From Paenibacillus sp. EZ-K15 (GTDB taxonomy: Bacteria > Bacillota > Bacilli > Paenibacillales > Paenibacillaceae), in assembly GCF_002573715.1 (NCBI RefSeq), contig NZ_PDHM01000013.1:86938-150937 (forward strand): a DNA stretch of 64,000 nucleotides, read 5' to 3'. Made by a program: the position numbers and the translations under genes. The notes under the pieces are model-generated. The model did not search any database. It saw nothing but the letters and a program-made list of their open reading frames with translations, and was not told the DNA's origin. Below are positions 1 to 8,836 of this stretch, piece by piece (position 1 is the first letter of the stretch; each line of letters opens with the position of its first letter).

Positions 1-66
1 AAATATCAAACAGGATAAAACAAGCGGTGAACAGACAAGTCGTTATGGATATATGGCATCTTGCAC

Positions 67-95
67 TTGACAATATACCCTCAGGGGTATACATT
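67..95 (+). promoter_or_regulatory. cstR promoter with CstR-like operator
   Basis: A TTGACA -35 box (67-72), a 17-nt spacer and a TACATT -10 box (90-95) lie upstream of cstR. The spacer holds the inverted repeat ATACCCTCAGGGGTAT (75-90). The same core recurs at three more places in this operon. It fits the G/C-tract operators of CsoR/CstR-family repressors, so autorepression is inferred. Confidence 0.8.
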
Positions 96-164
96 AATAT
101 CATGTAAAACAATATGAATTCTACGTTAAATATAATAACAGTATATGGACAGGAGGGATTCGAG

Positions 165-425
165 ATGAATTACAATGATCAGATGAAGAATCGGGTGAAA
201 CGCATCGAAGGTCAGCTGCGCGGCATCCTGAAGATGATGGAGGAGAACAAGGATTGCAAGGACGTGATCACCCAGCTCTCGGCAACACGCACGGCAATAG
301 ATCGCACGATAGGCGTCGTAGTCAGCTCAAACCTTGTCGAGTGCGTACAGAAAGCCGAAGAGAGCGGGCAGGACACAGAGAAGCTTGTGGTAGAAGCGGT
401 AAATCTGCTCGTAAGAAGCAGATAA
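165..425 (+). CDS. cstR: CstR-type persulfide-sensing repressor (CsoR family)
   Basis: An 86-residue all-helical CsoR/RcnR-family (DUF156) repressor. The start at 165 is chosen for the AGGAGGG at 151-157; an in-frame ATG at 114 lacks such a site. With this start the only two cysteines are Cys31 and Cys60, the spacing of Staphylococcus aureus CstR, which forms di- to tetrasulfide bridges with reactive sulfur species. The copper ligands His and second Cys typical of CsoR (x-C-H-C pattern) are not seen, so sulfur rather than copper sensing is favoured. It heads an operon of sulfurtransferases and a persulfide dioxygenase, and operator-like repeats precede several of its genes. It corresponds to B. 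subtilis YrkD. Confidence 0.9.
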   Translation: MNYNDQMKNRVKRIEGQLRGILKMMEENKDCKDVITQLSATRTAIDRTIGVVVSSNLVECVQKAEESGQDTEKLVVEAVNLLVRSR

Positions 426-474
426 GCGAAGGACTTGCGCTTTGATCCATATCAAGATGGAAACTAAAACATGA

Positions 475-517
475 TTGACACGACATTCAATATCATTTAG
501 TATACCCCTATGGGTAT
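475..517 (+). promoter_or_regulatory. Second promoter with CstR-like operator
   Basis: TTGACA (475-480), 17-nt spacer, TAGTAT (498-503). The near-perfect inverted repeat ATACCCCTATGGGTAT (502-517) overlaps the -10 box and probable start site, so repressor binding would block transcription of the tusA-like gene and those after it. Confidence 0.8.
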
Positions 518-563
518 TTAATTTAATAATATATTTTTTCATCACTTCTAAGGAGGAATTATA

Positions 564-791
564 ATGAACGCGGATAAAGTATTGGATGCAAAAGGCTTGG
601 CATGTCCTATGCCAATCGTGAAAACGAAGAAAGAGATGAAGGATATGGAACCAGGTCAAGTGCTTGAGATTCATACGACCGATCAAGGCGCGAAGAGCGA
701 TCTGGCCGCATGGGCCAAGTCGACAGGCAATGAATTGCTGGATCATCAAGAGGACGGCGGTGTGTTAAAATTTTGGATTAAAAAGGGCTAA
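564..791 (+). CDS. TusA-family sulfur carrier
   Basis: A 75-residue TusA/SirA-fold protein. The hallmark CPxP motif is present (LACPMPIV, Cys14). This Cys carries a persulfide handed on between rhodanese, DsrE and acceptor proteins. Length and motif match B. subtilis YrkI, which lies in the equivalent operon. The start has an AGGAGG 10 nt upstream, just after a CstR-like operator. A second TusA domain, fused to rhodanese, lies at 2200-2775; the two share the segments DAKGLACPMPIV and AWAxSTG, so they are close paralogues. It probably acts in the cytosol as a sulfane-sulfur shuttle for persulfide clearance rather than in tRNA thiolation, given its neighbours. Confidence 0.9.
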   Translation: MNADKVLDAKGLACPMPIVKTKKEMKDMEPGQVLEIHTTDQGAKSDLAAWAKSTGNELLDHQEDGGVLKFWIKKG

Positions 792-809
792 ATTTTTTTA
801 AGTTCCATC

Positions 810-825
810 ATACCCATGGGGGTAA
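810..825 (+). promoter_or_regulatory. Internal CstR-like operator half-sites
   Basis: TACCCATGGGGGTA at 811-824 repeats the ATACCC...GGGTA pattern of the other operators, between the tusA-like and dsrE-like genes. No convincing -35/-10 pair was found with it, so it may be an internal roadblock or a weak promoter site. Confidence 0.55.
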
Positions 826-879
826 GGGTAAAGTGGATGTCCGAATTTCATTAATCATTTCACAGGGGGAGATCATAAC

Positions 880-1365
880 GTGACAGAACCAAAAAAGACA
901 ACGATCGTATTATTTAGCGGCGATTATGATAAAGCCATGGCTGCCTATATCATCGCAAACGGCGCTGCCGCGTATGACCATGAGGTAACGATATTCCACA
1001 CCTTCTGGGGGTTGAACGCACTGCGTAAGGAAGAGGATGTGCTGCTGCCTAAGAAAAAGAGTTTTATGGAGAAAATGTTCGGGAAAATGATGCCGCGCGG
1101 GTCCGATAAAATGGGACTCTCCAAAATGAATTTTGCCGGAATGGGTCCCAAAATGATTAAGGGTGTGATTAAGAAGCACAATGCCGTTCCGCTGCCGCAA
1201 TTGATTGAGATGGCACAAGAGCAAGACGTAAAGCTGGTCGCATGCACCATGACGATGGATCTGTTAGGTTTGCAAAAGGAAGAATTGCTTGACGGCATTG
1301 AGTACGCGGGTGTTGCGGCATATTTGGGTGATGCCCAGGATGGTAATGTGAACTTGTTTATCTAA
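880..1365 (+). CDS. DsrE/DsrF/DrsH-like sulfur-transfer protein
   Basis: A 161-residue protein of the DsrE-like superfamily, starting at GTG 880 with a GGGGGAG site upstream. The N-terminus (TTIVLFSGDYDKAMAAYIIA) has the beta-strand/loop/helix of the family, and the C-terminal part carries a Cys in VACTMTMDLLG, the usual position of the sulfur-carrying residue. The middle holds a basic, methionine-rich segment (about residues 55-85), as in B. subtilis YrkE (about the same length). Family members relay persulfide sulfur between TusA and rhodanese partners, all encoded alongside here. A membrane-peripheral location is possible from the hydrophobic-basic insert, but this is inference. Confidence 0.85.
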   Translation: MTEPKKTTIVLFSGDYDKAMAAYIIANGAAAYDHEVTIFHTFWGLNALRKEEDVLLPKKKSFMEKMFGKMMPRGSDKMGLSKMNFAGMGPKMIKGVIKKHNAVPLPQLIEMAQEQDVKLVACTMTMDLLGLQKEELLDGIEYAGVAAYLGDAQDGNVNLFI

Positions 1366-1407
1366 TGGAATAGAGGCGATTTTGCCTCATAAAGAGAGGA
1401 ATTCAAG

Positions 1408-1767
1408 ATGGATATACTCAATATCATGTTCATTGCACTAATTGTCCTGTTTTTCGTATGGAGAATTCTCCCGACCAAGGGAGTCAGACAGATTACCGCG
1501 TCACAGCTGAAGCATGAGCTGAAGGACACAAACAAACAGTTCATTGATGTCCGTACACTGAGTGAATTCAAGGGAAATCACATTCGGGGTTTTCGAAATA
1601 TTCCGCTGGATCAGCTTCTGAAGAGCAGCGATTCGCTTTCCAAGGATCAGGAAGTTGTATTGATCTGCCAGAGTGGTATGCGAAGCAATAAAGCCAGCAA
1701 ATCATTGAGGAAGTCAGGTTTTGAGAAGGTGACCAATGTCAAAGGCGGCATGAGTGCCTGGTCCTAA
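1408..1767 (+). CDS. Membrane-anchored single-domain rhodanese
   Basis: A 119-residue protein with one N-terminal membrane segment (about residues 3-20) followed by one rhodanese domain. The active loop is CQSGMRS with Cys88 as the persulfide-carrying residue; the domain ends with the usual GG(M)xxW (GGMSAW). It resembles B. subtilis YqhL/YtwF-type small rhodaneses. Its membrane tether suggests it takes sulfane sulfur near the membrane, for example at a quinone reductase or the TauE exporter. It sits 42 nt after the dsrE-like gene with AGAGAGGAAT as ribosome binding site, so is in the same operon. Confidence 0.88.
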   Translation: MDILNIMFIALIVLFFVWRILPTKGVRQITASQLKHELKDTNKQFIDVRTLSEFKGNHIRGFRNIPLDQLLKSSDSLSKDQEVVLICQSGMRSNKASKSLRKSGFEKVTNVKGGMSAWS

Positions 1768-1794
1768 ATTTGTAATAGGGAGTTGTTTATCAGC

Positions 1795-2091
1795 ATGAAA
1801 GAGATTTCTCCAAAAGCAGTTGAGCAGAAGCTGAATGATGGGGTTACTATGAATATTATCGATGTGCGAGAAACGGAAGAAGTCGCAGAAGGGAAAATTC
1901 CGGGCGCCATCAACATTCCGCTGGGTTTGATTGAATTCCGCAAGCAGGATCTTGATCCATCAAAAGAATATGTCATGGTTTGCCGATCCGGTGGCCGCAG
2001 CGGCCGGGCAACGGAATACTTGGAGGGTCAAGGCTATCAAGTCGTCAATATGACAGGCGGCATGCTTGCATGGGAAGGCAAAACAGAGTAG
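1795..2091 (+). CDS. Single-domain rhodanese
   Basis: A 98-residue soluble rhodanese with active loop CRSGGRS (Cys63) and the C-terminal GGMLAW. The ATG at 1795 is preferred; a TTG at 1783 sits directly on the AGGGAG and would leave no spacing. It follows the membrane rhodanese by 27 nt. The two differ in the active loop (CQSGMRS versus CRSGGRS), so they are probably not interchangeable. Rhodaneses of this class move sulfane sulfur from glutathione/bacillithiol persulfide or thiosulfate to carriers such as TusA. Confidence 0.87.
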   Translation: MKEISPKAVEQKLNDGVTMNIIDVRETEEVAEGKIPGAINIPLGLIEFRKQDLDPSKEYVMVCRSGGRSGRATEYLEGQGYQVVNMTGGMLAWEGKTE

Positions 2092-2138
2092 CTGTGTTCA
2101 CGTTGAGAAAGGATAGGTGTGTTTGATGCACCTTTTTT

Positions 2139-2169
2139 TTGAAATAAAATATACCCCTGGTGGTATATA
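2139..2169 (+). promoter_or_regulatory. Third promoter with CstR-like operator
   Basis: TTGAAA (2139-2144) is followed at 19 nt by an extended -10, TGGTATATA (2161-2169). ATACCCCTGGTGGTAT (2151-2166) occupies the spacer and -10. This splits the operon into an upstream and a downstream transcription unit under the same sensor. Confidence 0.75.
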
Positions 2170-2199
2170 AACAATATTACGATGGAGGTTCGATGTTAT

Positions 2200-2775
2200 A
2201 TGACAGTAATTGAATCCAATGTAAAGCTTGACGCAAAAGGGCTGGCATGCCCGATGCCTATCGTCCGCACGAAAAAGGTGATGAAGGATCTGGAAGCGGG
2301 TCAAGTGCTGGAGGTTGAGGCAACCGACAAAGGGTCCAAGGCCGACATGAAGGCATGGGCTGAAAGCACAGGACATCAATATCTCGGAACGATTGAAGAG
2401 GGGGAAGTTCTGAAGCACTTTTTGCGCAAAGCTTCCGGAGAAGAAACGGCAGAACGAACCTATCCGCATGTAGCGGATCATGCACAGCTGGAGGAGAAAC
2501 TGCAGTCCGGCGCACCAATCGTTGTTCTGGATGTGAGGGAAGCGGCGGAATTTGCCTTTGAGCATATTCCGAATGCGGTATCCATGCCGCTTGGTGAACT
2601 GGATAAACGTATGGATGAGCTGAACGAACAGGATGAGATCTACGTCATCTGTCGTACCGGAACCCGCAGTGACATGGCAGCTCAAAAGCTTGCAGCTAAC
2701 GGCTTTACAGGCATTGTGAACGTAGTGCCGGGCATGAGCGGTTGGGGTGGACAAACGAAGAGCTTGAACGATTGA
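2200..2775 (+). CDS. TusA-rhodanese fusion sulfurtransferase (CstA/YrkF-like)
   Basis: A 191-residue two-domain protein. Residues 1-75 are a TusA domain (CPMP motif, Cys17) and residues about 85-190 a rhodanese domain with active loop CRTGTRS (Cys151). ATG 2200 is chosen because GGAGG (2184-2188) is well spaced for it; the upstream ATG at 2182 overlaps that site. Domain order matches B. subtilis YrkF. S. aureus CstA has rhodanese, TusA and DsrE domains in one chain; here DsrE is a separate gene. The fusion implies intramolecular transfer of a persulfide between the two cysteines. Confidence 0.9.
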   Translation: MTVIESNVKLDAKGLACPMPIVRTKKVMKDLEAGQVLEVEATDKGSKADMKAWAESTGHQYLGTIEEGEVLKHFLRKASGEETAERTYPHVADHAQLEEKLQSGAPIVVLDVREAAEFAFEHIPNAVSMPLGELDKRMDELNEQDEIYVICRTGTRSDMAAQKLAANGFTGIVNVVPGMSGWGGQTKSLND

Positions 2776-2886
2776 TCAAATGGTTAAGAAGCCCGCCTGT
2801 TAAAGCATGCTGCGTGATTCCGAGCTTTAAAACGCAGGTTGAAGCATTTATAGATGATTACTGAACTTACGAGGAGGAATTACAAC

Positions 2887-4014
2887 ATGACAGTAAGAGA
2901 AATGCAAGCGCAAGAGGTCGCCATGAAGGCGATTCGCAAAGAGAGCCTGTTCATACTGGACGTACGTAACCCTGCGGATTTCGAGGATTGGAAGATTGAA
3001 GGCGAAGGAATCCAGCATTTGAATATCCCTTACTTCGATTTGATTGACGGAGTGGAAGATATTTTGGATCGGGTTCCGTCCGATCAAGAAGTACTCGTAG
3101 TATGCGCCAAGGAAGGCTCGTCGGTGATGGTGGCTGAGATGTTGGCCGAGCACGGCCGGAATGTCGCGTACTTGAAAGGCGGAATGAAAGCCTGGAGTGA
3201 ACATCTTGTACCATTGAAAGTCGGCAACTTGGCAGACGGTGGCGCGCTCTATCAGTTCGTTCGAATAGGAAAAGGCTGCTTGTCTTATATGGCGGTATCG
3301 AACGGGGAAGCGGCATTGTTTGACGCAACCCGCATGACGGAGGTTTATCTTGAATTTGCTAAGAGCATTGATGCAGAAATCAAGCATGTGTTTGATACCC
3401 ATCTGCATGCGGACCATATTTCCGGTGGTCGAATGATTGCCGAGCAGACGGGGGCAGTTTACTGGCTTCCGCCGAAGGATGCCGGCGAGGTCGTGTATGA
3501 GTACGAACCGCTGGAGGATGGTGACGAGGTGATGATTGGCAGCACCAGAATCCGTATTGAAGCGCTCCATTCCCCGGGTCATACCATCGGCTCCACTTCG
3601 TTTGTTATCGATGATCAGTACCTGCTGACAGGCGATATTCTGTTTATCGATTCCATTGGTCGCCCGGACCTGGCAGGTCTTGCAGAGGATTGGGTTAGCG
3701 ATTTGCGGGAGACGCTTTATGCCCGTTATACCGAATTATCGGATGATCTGATTGTGCTGCCAGCCCATTTTATGATCATGGAAGAACTGAATGAGGACGG
3801 AACGGTTGCGAAGAAACTGGGGGAACTTTACCGGGAGAACCATGGTCTCAATATAACCGATGAAGCAGAATTCCGAACGATAGTAACGGAGAATCTGCCG
3901 CCACAGCCTAATAGCTATCAGGAAATTCGGCAAACGAACATGGGGAAATTGAATCCTGACACGGACCAGCAGCGCGAGATGGAGATTGGACCGAACCGGT
4001 GTGCGGTGCGTTAG
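2887..4014 (+). CDS. Rhodanese-metallo-beta-lactamase persulfide dioxygenase (CstB/YrkH-like)
   Basis: A 375-residue fusion. An N-terminal rhodanese domain (about residues 5-110, loop CAKEGSS, Cys73) precedes an ETHE1-like metallo-beta-lactamase domain with HxHxDH (H172, H174, D176, H177), HSPGHT (H232), LLTGD (D250) and LPAHF (H294). ETHE1-type enzymes oxidise low-molecular-weight persulfides to sulfite with a single Fe(II). ATG 2887 has GAGGAGGAAT 7 nt upstream. B. subtilis YrkH has this order, whereas S. aureus CstB has the lactamase domain first and two rhodanese units after it, coupling persulfide oxidation to thiosulfate release. The order here may therefore use sulfur delivered by rhodanese rather than make thiosulfate. 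Confidence 0.9.
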   Translation: MTVREMQAQEVAMKAIRKESLFILDVRNPADFEDWKIEGEGIQHLNIPYFDLIDGVEDILDRVPSDQEVLVVCAKEGSSVMVAEMLAEHGRNVAYLKGGMKAWSEHLVPLKVGNLADGGALYQFVRIGKGCLSYMAVSNGEAALFDATRMTEVYLEFAKSIDAEIKHVFDTHLHADHISGGRMIAEQTGAVYWLPPKDAGEVVYEYEPLEDGDEVMIGSTRIRIEALHSPGHTIGSTSFVIDDQYLLTGDILFIDSIGRPDLAGLAEDWVSDLRETLYARYTELSDDLIVLPAHFMIMEELNEDGTVAKKLGELYRENHGLNITDEAEFRTIVTENLPPQPNSYQEIRQTNMGKLNPDTDQQREMEIGPNRCAVR

Positions 4015-4124
4015 TTCTGACCAGATCATCCGTTCTTTCCACATGGATGAACAATGTATGCATGAAGGATGCTCTGTTCATAGGTCAGAAGAAGATGGAG
4101 CCTGGAACAATACAGATTAAAAAG

Positions 4125-4155
4125 AGAAGGGGAACCAGTATGGGTTCCCTTTTCT
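4125..4155 (+). terminator. Hairpin between the dioxygenase and exporter genes
   Basis: AGAAGGGGAACC (4125-4136) pairs with GGGTTCCCTTTTCT (4142-4155). The run of T is within the stem, so it is a weak terminator or an attenuator that lowers expression of the tauE-like gene relative to upstream genes. Confidence 0.5.
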
Positions 4156-4177
4156 AAAGAAGTAAGGGGGCAACAGG

Positions 4178-4960
4178 GTGGAACTGAATCTAACCTTCAT
4201 CATCACGATATTTTTAATCGGATTCATTGGCTCATATATTTCCGGAATGGTTGGCATTGGCGGCTCGATTATCAAATACCCGATGCTGCTGTACATCCCG
4301 CCGCTGTTCGGTCTTGCGGCATTTACGGCACATGAAGTGTCGGGCATAAGCGCCGTACAGGTATTCTTTGCCACGATCGGCGGCGTGTGGGCGTACCGTA
4401 AGGGCGGATATCTGAACAAGACGCTCATTATCTATATGGGGTCAGCCATATTGCTGGGCAGCTTTATCGGCGGCTTCGGCTCCAAGATGATGAGTGAAGG
4501 CGGTATCAATCTCATTTACGGAATACTCGCACTTATTGCAGCCGTTATGATGTTCATTCCTAACAAAAGCGTGGACGATATTCCGCTGGACCAGGTCAAG
4601 TTCAACAAGTGGCTCGCCGCTGCGCTGGCTCTTGCGGTCGGAATCGGAGCCGGTATTGTCGGAGCGGCCGGTGCTTTTCTGCTCGTCCCGATTCTGCTGG
4701 TTGTATTGAAAATACCGACCCGGATGACCATTGCAACCTCGCTTGCGATCACCTTCATCTCATCCATTGGCTCAACGGTGGGCAAGCTGACCACGGGACA
4801 GGTGGATTATATCCCGGCGCTCATAATGGTTGTTGCCAGTCTGATCGCTTCTCCTCTTGGAGCAACCGCAGGTAAGAAGATGAACACGAAGATCCTGCAG
4901 ATCATTTTGGCTGTGCTGATCCTGGCAACGGCTATCAAAATTTGGCTGGACATCCTATGA
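4178..4960 (+). CDS. TauE/SafE-family sulfite/organosulfonate exporter
   Basis: A 260-residue integral membrane protein with about eight hydrophobic segments in two halves. Each half opens with a Gly-rich GxxxGxGGG/A-like stretch (SGMVGIGGS near residue 24; [10 protein letters not shown] near 160), typical of the TauE/SafE (DUF81) family. GTG 4178 follows TAAGGGGG. In CstR-controlled operons this family is thought to remove sulfite made by the persulfide dioxygenase; B. subtilis YrkJ is the counterpart. It is the last gene before a strong terminator. Confidence 0.88.
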   Translation: MELNLTFIITIFLIGFIGSYISGMVGIGGSIIKYPMLLYIPPLFGLAAFTAHEVSGISAVQVFFATIGGVWAYRKGGYLNKTLIIYMGSAILLGSFIGGFGSKMMSEGGINLIYGILALIAAVMMFIPNKSVDDIPLDQVKFNKWLAAALALAVGIGAGIVGAAGAFLLVPILLVVLKIPTRMTIATSLAITFISSIGSTVGKLTTGQVDYIPALIMVVASLIASPLGATAGKKMNTKILQIILAVLILATAIKIWLDIL

Positions 4961-5020
4961 TCGCCGACTCCAGGTGCATCCTGACTGCCCCTGATAGATC
5001 CACTATATATCACATACAAA

Positions 5021-5055
5021 GAGGCTATTCCCGAACCATTCGGGGGCCTTTTTGG
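5021..5055 (+). terminator. Terminator of the sulfur operon
   Basis: CCCGAA (5030-5035) pairs with TTCGGG (5039-5044), extended by GGC/GCC flanks, followed by CCTTTTT. Confidence 0.8.
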
Positions 5056-5158
5056 TGTATTTAAGGAAAAGACGCACGTGATGACTCGTAGCACATCATT
5101 TCCTCCTCCCGCTGTTCATATAATGTTCATCATGGCGTTTGATGGAGGTACGATAGGA

Positions 5159-7049
5159 ATGGGCAATGTACGGAGCACGGTAGATGTGGAAATAATGCAG
5201 CTGACTGACTTCTTCATGCAGCGGCAGCATCAAGACGGATCATGGCATTTTTGCTTTGAGAACGGGATCACGATGGATGCTTATACGATCATCCTCTTTC
5301 GAATATTGGATATTCAGGATGAAGGGCTTATTAGACGTTTGCATGGTCGCATCCTTTCCGAGCAGCAGCCTGAGGGCTGCTGGCGATGGTATCGGGACGA
5401 AGAAAAAGGTAACTTATCCGCTTCCATCGATGCTTATTATGCATTGCTCTATTCAGGGTACAGTGTACCAACGGACGAGCCGCTGATGCGGGCCAGGCGT
5501 TACATTCAATCGCAAGGTGGACTAGGAAAATCCAACAGCATTTTGACGAAGGCGATTCTTGCTTCGACGGGACAGCGCAAATGGCCGGCATCGATCTCGG
5601 TCATACCGATGGAAATCATCCTCTTCCCAACGTATCTGCCAATTAATCTCTTTGAGTTCTCGGGTTATTCCCGCGTCCACCTTATTCCTATGCTGATCAT
5701 GGCTGACCGTAATTTCTCCATATCAACCGATAAAGCGCCGGATATATCCGATTTGATCGATTCCCGCCATGATCACGATGAGCCGTCCCCCCAGGAAAAC
5801 CGGGAGATCGTGGAAAGTATACGAATGGGTCTCAGCAGACTGCTCGGGACTCCCCGTTATATCCATGAAGCTGCTCTACACAAGGCAGAGCAGTTCATGC
5901 TCAATCGGATTGAATCGGATGGCACGCTATACACTTACGCAAGCAGCACGATCCTCATGTTATTTGCCTTTCTTGCTCTGGGTTATGATAAACGCAATCC
6001 GCTCATCATGAACGCCGTTCAAGGGTTGACGGCGATGCAGTACCGCTATGAAGGTAAAGCAACGATTCAGAATTCACCTTCCACGATCTGGGATACGGCC
6101 TTGATTTCCCATGCACTGCAGGAGGCCGGTGTTCCCGGTGATCATAAGTCAGTACAGCGGGCGGCCGCATATCTTGTATCCAGGCAGCAGGACAAAGCGG
6201 CCGATTGGAGTGTTCATAACCGGGATACGTTTCCCGGCGGTTGGGGATTCTCCGAGACCAACACCCTGAATCCCGATGTAGATGACACAACGGCGGCTTT
6301 AAGAGCGATTCACAGCCTATCCCGGACCGATCCTGTTTATCAGGATTCATCGGACCGAGGACTAAACTGGATCCTTTCCATGCAAAACAAGGATGGCGGC
6401 TGGCCCGCGTTCGAGAAGAACACCGACAAGGAAATGCTCACATGGCTTGCCATAGACGGTGCCCAATCCGCCGCCATTGATCCCTCGGGAGCCGACCTGA
6501 CCGGCCGCACACTCGAATATCTCGGGAAGTTCTGTGGATTCGACATGAAACACGATTTTTTTCAAACGGGGCGCTGACTGGCTTATTTCTCATCAGGAAA
6601 AAGACGGGTCATGGTATGGGAGATGGGGGATTTGTTACATTTACGGTACCTGGGCAGCGCTGACGGGTCTAAAGGCTGTGCGCCTTCCGGCAGCCCATGA
6701 GGCGCTCCAAAAAGGAGCGGAATGGCTCACACGGATTCAGAATCCGGACGGGGGATGGGGAGAATCCTGTACCAGCGACCGAGTGATGCACTACACGCCC
6801 TTAGCGGAAAGCACGCCCTCCCAAACCGCCTGGGCACTCGATGCACTCATCGCGGTTCTGCCGGAACCGTCTCCTGCCGTGGATAAAGGAATAAACAAGA
6901 TGATTGAATTGCTGCAACAAGATGGTTGGGCGACTACATACCCAACAGGCGCAGGGCTTCCGGGCAACTTCTATACGCTTTATCACAGCTACCGGTACAT
7001 TTGGCCGCTCCTGACCCTGAGTCATTACAAGAAGAAATACGGGGCTTGA
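5159..7049 (+). pseudogene. Squalene-hopene/sporulenol cyclase, split by a one-base frameshift
   Basis: Two adjacent frames together encode a full-length cyclase of about 630 residues. Frame one (5159-6577) starts at ATG 5159 with GGAGG 10 nt upstream, as in B. subtilis SqhC: QDGSWHFCFE near the start, then QW repeats and the catalytic DVDD (Asp373-Asp376). It ends prematurely after HDFFQTGR. The family's conserved continuation (GADWLISHQEKDGSWYGRWG, YIYGTW) is in the next frame from about 6561 to 7049. Removing one T from the T7 run at 6556-6562 restores one protein. The break could be a real null mutation, slippage or a sequencing error. The product would cyclise squalene or tetraprenyl curcumene in membrane/spore terpenoid synthesis. 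Confidence 0.88.
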
Positions 7050-7155
7050 GGAGTTACACTGCATTTATCTGATAGGAATGGTAATATGGTGTTGTGGAGT
7101 TGGGCTTTAGCCCGTACAGAACCATAATGATGTCAAAAAATGAGGTGCTCAAACG

Positions 7156-7764
7156 ATGAATCCATGGAATGAACGGTTTCAGGGGATCGATTACGTATTT
7201 GGAACAGACCCGAATGTATTTATAGCGGACATGCATAAGAAATTAGGTTTAACGGGCGACGCACTGGCTATCGCAGAGGGAGAAGGACGGAATGCGGTGT
7301 TCCTGGCCCGGGAAGGCATGAACGTAACCGTATGGGATTACGCGGAATCCGGCCTGAACAAAGCCAATCAACTGGCGGAAGCCTGCAATGTGCAGATTCG
7401 CACAGAGCTTGTGGATCTGCACGAAGCGCAGTGGAAGCAGGATCAATGGGATGAGATTATTTGCGTGTTTGGACATTTTCCCAAGGCATTGAGAACGAGG
7501 ACTTTAGAAGGCGTGAAGAGAGCGGTGAAGCCGGGAGGATATTTCCTCACCGAAGTGTATTCACCGTACCAGATTCCTTATCGCAGCGGGGGGCCGCAAG
7601 ATCAGCAATTTTTATACGCACCTGAGGATTTCCTCGAGTCCTTTGCGGATTGGCGGATTGTCCACTTTTTTATGGGAGAGGTCGTTCGGCATGAGGGCCA
7701 GGGGCATCAAGGCTTGTCCCATGTCATTCAGTTTGCAGGCCAGAAGCCGCCAACAACGGACTAA
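7156..7764 (+). CDS. Class I SAM-dependent methyltransferase
   Basis: A 202-residue Rossmann-fold methyltransferase of the TehB/tellurite-resistance-like group. Motif I is degenerate (AIAEGEGRNAVFLA, about residues 36-50), where GxGxGR normally binds SAM; the EGEGRNA variant is common in this family. Motif II is VWDYAES and the post-motif KPGGYFLTE is clear. The substrate cannot be told from sequence. A gene-specific AAATGAGGTGC site precedes ATG 7156. It is convergent with the AraC gene downstream and seems a single-gene unit. Confidence 0.8.
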   Translation: MNPWNERFQGIDYVFGTDPNVFIADMHKKLGLTGDALAIAEGEGRNAVFLAREGMNVTVWDYAESGLNKANQLAEACNVQIRTELVDLHEAQWKQDQWDEIICVFGHFPKALRTRTLEGVKRAVKPGGYFLTEVYSPYQIPYRSGGPQDQQFLYAPEDFLESFADWRIVHFFMGEVVRHEGQGHQGLSHVIQFAGQKPPTTD

Positions 7765-7777
7765 TAGTCAGCGAGGT

Positions 7778-8581
7778 TTAGGTGAACAGCATGGAACCGT
7801 CGGACTGATCGCCTTGATGCACATAGTCGGAGGGCGACAGGCCGGTGTATTTTTTAAACATCCGATAAAAATAGGACGTGTCATAATAACCCAAATAGTG
7901 GGCGATATGAGCGATGGTCATGTCCGAATGAAGCAGCAGGCTGCACGCTTCCAGTACGCGCAGCTGGTGCATATACCGAATCGGTGAAAGACCGTACACC
8001 TCTTTGAAGAGGGCTGCAGCATAACTCGGAGAGCGATGGATTAGCTTCGCTAAGCGATCGATTTCGATAGGTTCGCGGTAATGCTCCAACAGAAACGATT
8101 TGATGGTATCCGCGTAGTTTCGTTTGCTGGGCGCCAGCTCGGTCTTCTCGAGTTCGCGGGCCAACGTGCCGATGAGCTCCTGCATGATGCCCTGACAGAT
8201 CATGGTGCGGTAGTTTTTGCCTCCCCGCATTTCCTCGTACAAACGCTCACAACGATGGTAGGCATACTGGATATGGGGTAGATTGAATTTCATGCATCGG
8301 CCCGCATCCAAAAATGGAATGCCTGTGGAACCTTGATGATCCAATGTAAAGAGAATGGTATGTTTCTGATGGGGACTGCCATTCCAGTTGCTGCCGCTGC
8401 GGCGCGTCGATCGGGGAATAAACAGCACGTCTTCTTTTTCGGCAATGATTTCTTCCCCGTTGATCTCATATTTCACTTTGCCTTCTCTAACCACAACCAG
8501 GACATTGTACTCAATCGTCTCCAGCTGTGTCCGCCAATTCGGAATGTAATCATCAAAATTTACGCTCATCAATTGGATCAT
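7778..8581 (-). CDS. AraC-family regulator, probably of the divergent sulfatase
   Basis: A 267-residue AraC/XylS regulator: N-terminal cupin-like ligand domain (VVVREGKVKYEINGEE, about residues 30-90) and a C-terminal double HTH (about 165-262) with the signature LGYYDTSYFYRMFKKYTGLSP. The start at 8581 is chosen because the protein then begins MIQLMSVNFDDY with GGGGTG upstream; a longer frame reaches 8725 but lacks a ribosome site. It is transcribed away from the sulfatase/FGE pair, with 255 bp between them, the usual layout for an AraC activator and its sugar or sulfated-glycan target genes. Confidence 0.85.
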   Translation of the reverse strand: MIQLMSVNFDDYIPNWRTQLETIEYNVLVVVREGKVKYEINGEEIIAEKEDVLFIPRSTRRSGSNWNGSPHQKHTILFTLDHQGSTGIPFLDAGRCMKFNLPHIQYAYHRCERLYEEMRGGKNYRTMICQGIMQELIGTLARELEKTELAPSKRNYADTIKSFLLEHYREPIEIDRLAKLIHRSPSYAAALFKEVYGLSPIRYMHQLRVLEACSLLLHSDMTIAHIAHYLGYYDTSYFYRMFKKYTGLSPSDYVHQGDQSDGSMLFT

Positions 8582-8741
8582 AGGACAACACCCCGTAGTG
8601 ATTTTATACCTATAGCCTAGCACAATAATACTTCTGATGAGTAGCTGTTCATAGCTTTTAATAATCTTCCTAATTGAAAATGGAGTAGAATCGTACAACT
8701 TATTTATGAAATGTACATCGACCACGCATAGATGAGTAGCC

Positions 8742-8747
8742 TATAAT
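8742..8747 (+). promoter_or_regulatory. Candidate -10 box for the sulfatase operon
   Basis: A perfect TATAAT lies 90 bp before the sulfatase start. The best -35 match (TCGACC, 18 nt upstream) is poor, which would fit a promoter needing activation by the divergent AraC protein. Confidence 0.45.
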
Positions 8748-8836
8748 TTCAGACAATTGCAGGATTATTGTAAACGCTGACATGAGTCCTAAGGAAGGGT
8801 AAGTGAATTTGACAAGAGGAAGGAAACGATGACGAT

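Noticed and set aside
165..425. Copper-sensing CsoR
   Set aside because: The cysteine positions (31 and 60) match CstR, the CsoR copper-ligand pattern is not seen, and all neighbours are sulfur genes rather than copper exporters.
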